Shown here: positions 63,072 to 64,000 of the stretch, piece after piece | Numbering within the stretch: position 1 is the stretch's first letter | How the letters are laid out: each line of letters opens with the position of its first letter | Assembly: GCA_004431415.1 (NCBI GenBank) | Contig: QPMI01000165.1 | Coordinates: forward strand, 1 to 64,000 | Length of the DNA: 64,000 nt | Source of the DNA: Cyanophora paradoxa | Lineage: Eukaryota > Glaucocystophyceae > Cyanophorales > Cyanophoraceae | Direction of reading: 5' to 3' | Notes under the pieces: generated by a model | Told to the model about the DNA's origin: nothing | The model's database searches: none | Seen by the model: only the letters and a program-made list of their open reading frames with translations | Position numbers and translations under genes: made by a program

Positions 63072-64000
63072 TTAAATTGCGACAGCAATGTAATGAATTG
63101 TAACTGGAAATCCTGGTCTGTCAAAAGAACTTAATGGAACTATGTCAAGCTCACAAGTGAAATAGCTACTGTAAACTTGTTTAAGCCTAACATACATTCG
63201 ATAGTAGTAGGCTGTCTCATTGTGTTGTATACCAGTTGTTACAATAGGAGGGTTAGCAAAGCTGCTGTTGAAATTAATAGTGAGGTTAAACCTATGGTCA
63301 GGATTTGCCCAAAGATAAGGAGTAGTGTAAACATACGTTCCTGCTTGGATTTTCCCATTAAAATATGCATTGAGTTGACTGGAAAGATCTGCCTCTGTAA
63401 TACATCGACTGATGGTCGCATTATTTGAGGGGTTCATAGCATAGAAATTTCTTGCATAGGCATTTCCACGAACAAGTAAGGTTTTATCAAAGTAATTCTG
63501 CGAATTGTGGAAGAACCATGTTTCTTCAAACATAGGTCCTGCTGGTTCTACAATCTGACCTGATCCTACATACATTGTGTTGTTGGCTCTGATTGTGGTG
63601 GCTGTGAAAGGATCAAGAGTTGGTCTATTGGTCAAATCATTGTAGTTTCCTGAGAAAATTGCAGGTTTGTTATAGATATCTGTATTCCAATCATGAGTGT
63701 GTGCAAAATCTGTAATCTCTGCCTTTGTGTGGGTGTGACCAACATATGCAACATTTCCAAGATCTGTAATCTCTGCCTTGGTATGGGTGTGACCCACATA
63801 TGCAACATTTCCGAGATCTAATATCTCTGATTTAACATGAGTGTGAGCGAAATTTGTGATATCTGCTCTTGTGTGGAAGTGTGCAAAATCTGTAATTTGT
63901 GATTTGGTGTGAGTGTGTGCAAAATCTGTGATTTCTGCCTTTGTGTGGGTGTGTGATCTATTATTTAGATCAAGGAAACTACCCGAAAATGCAACAGGAT
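63072..64000 (-). CDS. Large fibre with HxH repeats, C-terminal part, element D (5' end outside the window)
   Basis: The frame is open from the window edge to the stop at 63072 and matches the last 310 residues of C's 1394-aa fibre almost exactly, including HTHTKAEITDF-type repeats (about 63690-63960) and the C-terminal head. The rest of the gene lies to the right. Confidence 0.85.
   Translation of the reverse strand, partial: PVAFSGSFLDLNNRSHTHTKAEITDFAHTHTKSQITDFAHFHTRADITNFAHTHVKSEILDLGNVAYVGHTHTKAEITDLGNVAYVGHTHTKAEITDFAHTHDWNTDIYNKPAIFSGNYNDLTNRPTLDPFTATTIRANNTMYVGSGQIVEPAGPMFEETWFFHNSQNYFDKTLLVRGNAYARNFYAMNPSNNATISRCITEADLSSQLNAYFNGKIQAGTYVYTTPYLWANPDHRFNLTINFNSSFANPPIVTTGIQHNETAYYYRMYVRLKQVYSSYFTCELDIVPLSSFDRPGFPVTIHYIAVAI

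Larger units (their letters stand above)
57165..64000 (-). mobile_element. Element D: terminal part of a second C-like element, opposite orientation
   Basis: It begins with the 73-bp hairpin, followed by 0.95 kb of non-coding terminal DNA and genes in the reverse order of C's right end: SpeD, zinc-ribbon protein, two 280-aa-class fibres, 88-aa protein, two C1q fibres and the 3' end of the large fibre. The Dam and Cys-motif mini-protein genes of C are absent. All visible genes are intact. Coding similarity to C is high in the fibre N-terminal modules but the terminal DNA is unrelated, so D is a distinct relative. Confidence 0.88.

Overview
The window is eukaryotic chromosomal DNA packed with integrated double-jelly-roll-capsid DNA viruses of the Polinton / polinton-like (PLV) type. 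It carries genes of a major capsid protein, jelly-roll minor capsid proteins, an FtsK/HerA-type packaging ATPase, a protein-primed family B DNA polymerase, a D5-like primase-helicase and a retrovirus-like D,D35E integrase, together with 1-kb terminal inverted repeats and a 6-bp target-site duplication. A short GC-rich stretch (about 55.1-57.16 kb) holds intron-containing, PPR/TPR-like host gene pieces. This points to a unicellular eukaryote (alga or other protist) as host; the species cannot be told. I found no rRNA, tRNA or CRISPR.

Layout. Four elements are visible. Element A (1-7189) is the right-hand part of an element whose fibre genes carry many frameshifts; it ends in a 71-bp hairpin. 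Element B is the outer element. Its polymerase-helicase gene is cut twice, by A (at 7189/7190) and by C (at 8428/8429), and B resumes at 37170 with the rest of that gene, capsid genes, a patatin and fibres up to about 54.5 kb. Element C (8429-37169, 28,741 bp) is complete: 1.02-kb TIRs, TSD CGCTAA on both sides, about 22 genes. Removing C and one TSD copy puts the two halves of B's polymerase gene in one frame. Element D (57165 to beyond the window end) lies in the opposite orientation and is inserted in the second copy of a duplicated host exon.

How the genes fit together. B and C share a syntenic morphogenesis block (minor capsid proteins, MCP, ATPase, a coiled-coil protein, a Cys-rich protein, an AT-hook protein), but their replication genes differ: B has a divergent polymerase fused to an SF1-type helicase, C has a primase-helicase plus a Polinton-type polymerase. 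The two polymerases still share an N-terminal module. All elements carry a fibre cassette that looks like bacteriophage tail-fibre material (HxH repeats, 'YNDLxNKP' repeats, C1q-like heads and an 88-aa companion protein). B and C also carry a patatin phospholipase with a discoidin-like tail. Cargo near the right end of C and D includes SpeD-type S-adenosylmethionine decarboxylase.

The most unusual signals are (1) a terminal hairpin at every visible canonical element end, with a 27-bp stem of different sequence in each element but a nearly invariant 17-19-nt loop that shows a compensatory base-pair change; (2) two promoter classes, TATTTTCTC before replication/regulatory genes and an AT-rich TATAAAG-like box before structural genes; (3) recurrent G-rich/C-rich imperfect palindromes in the TIRs and between primase and polymerase; (4) small conserved genes not previously obvious, such as a 51-52-aa Cys-motif protein in B and C.
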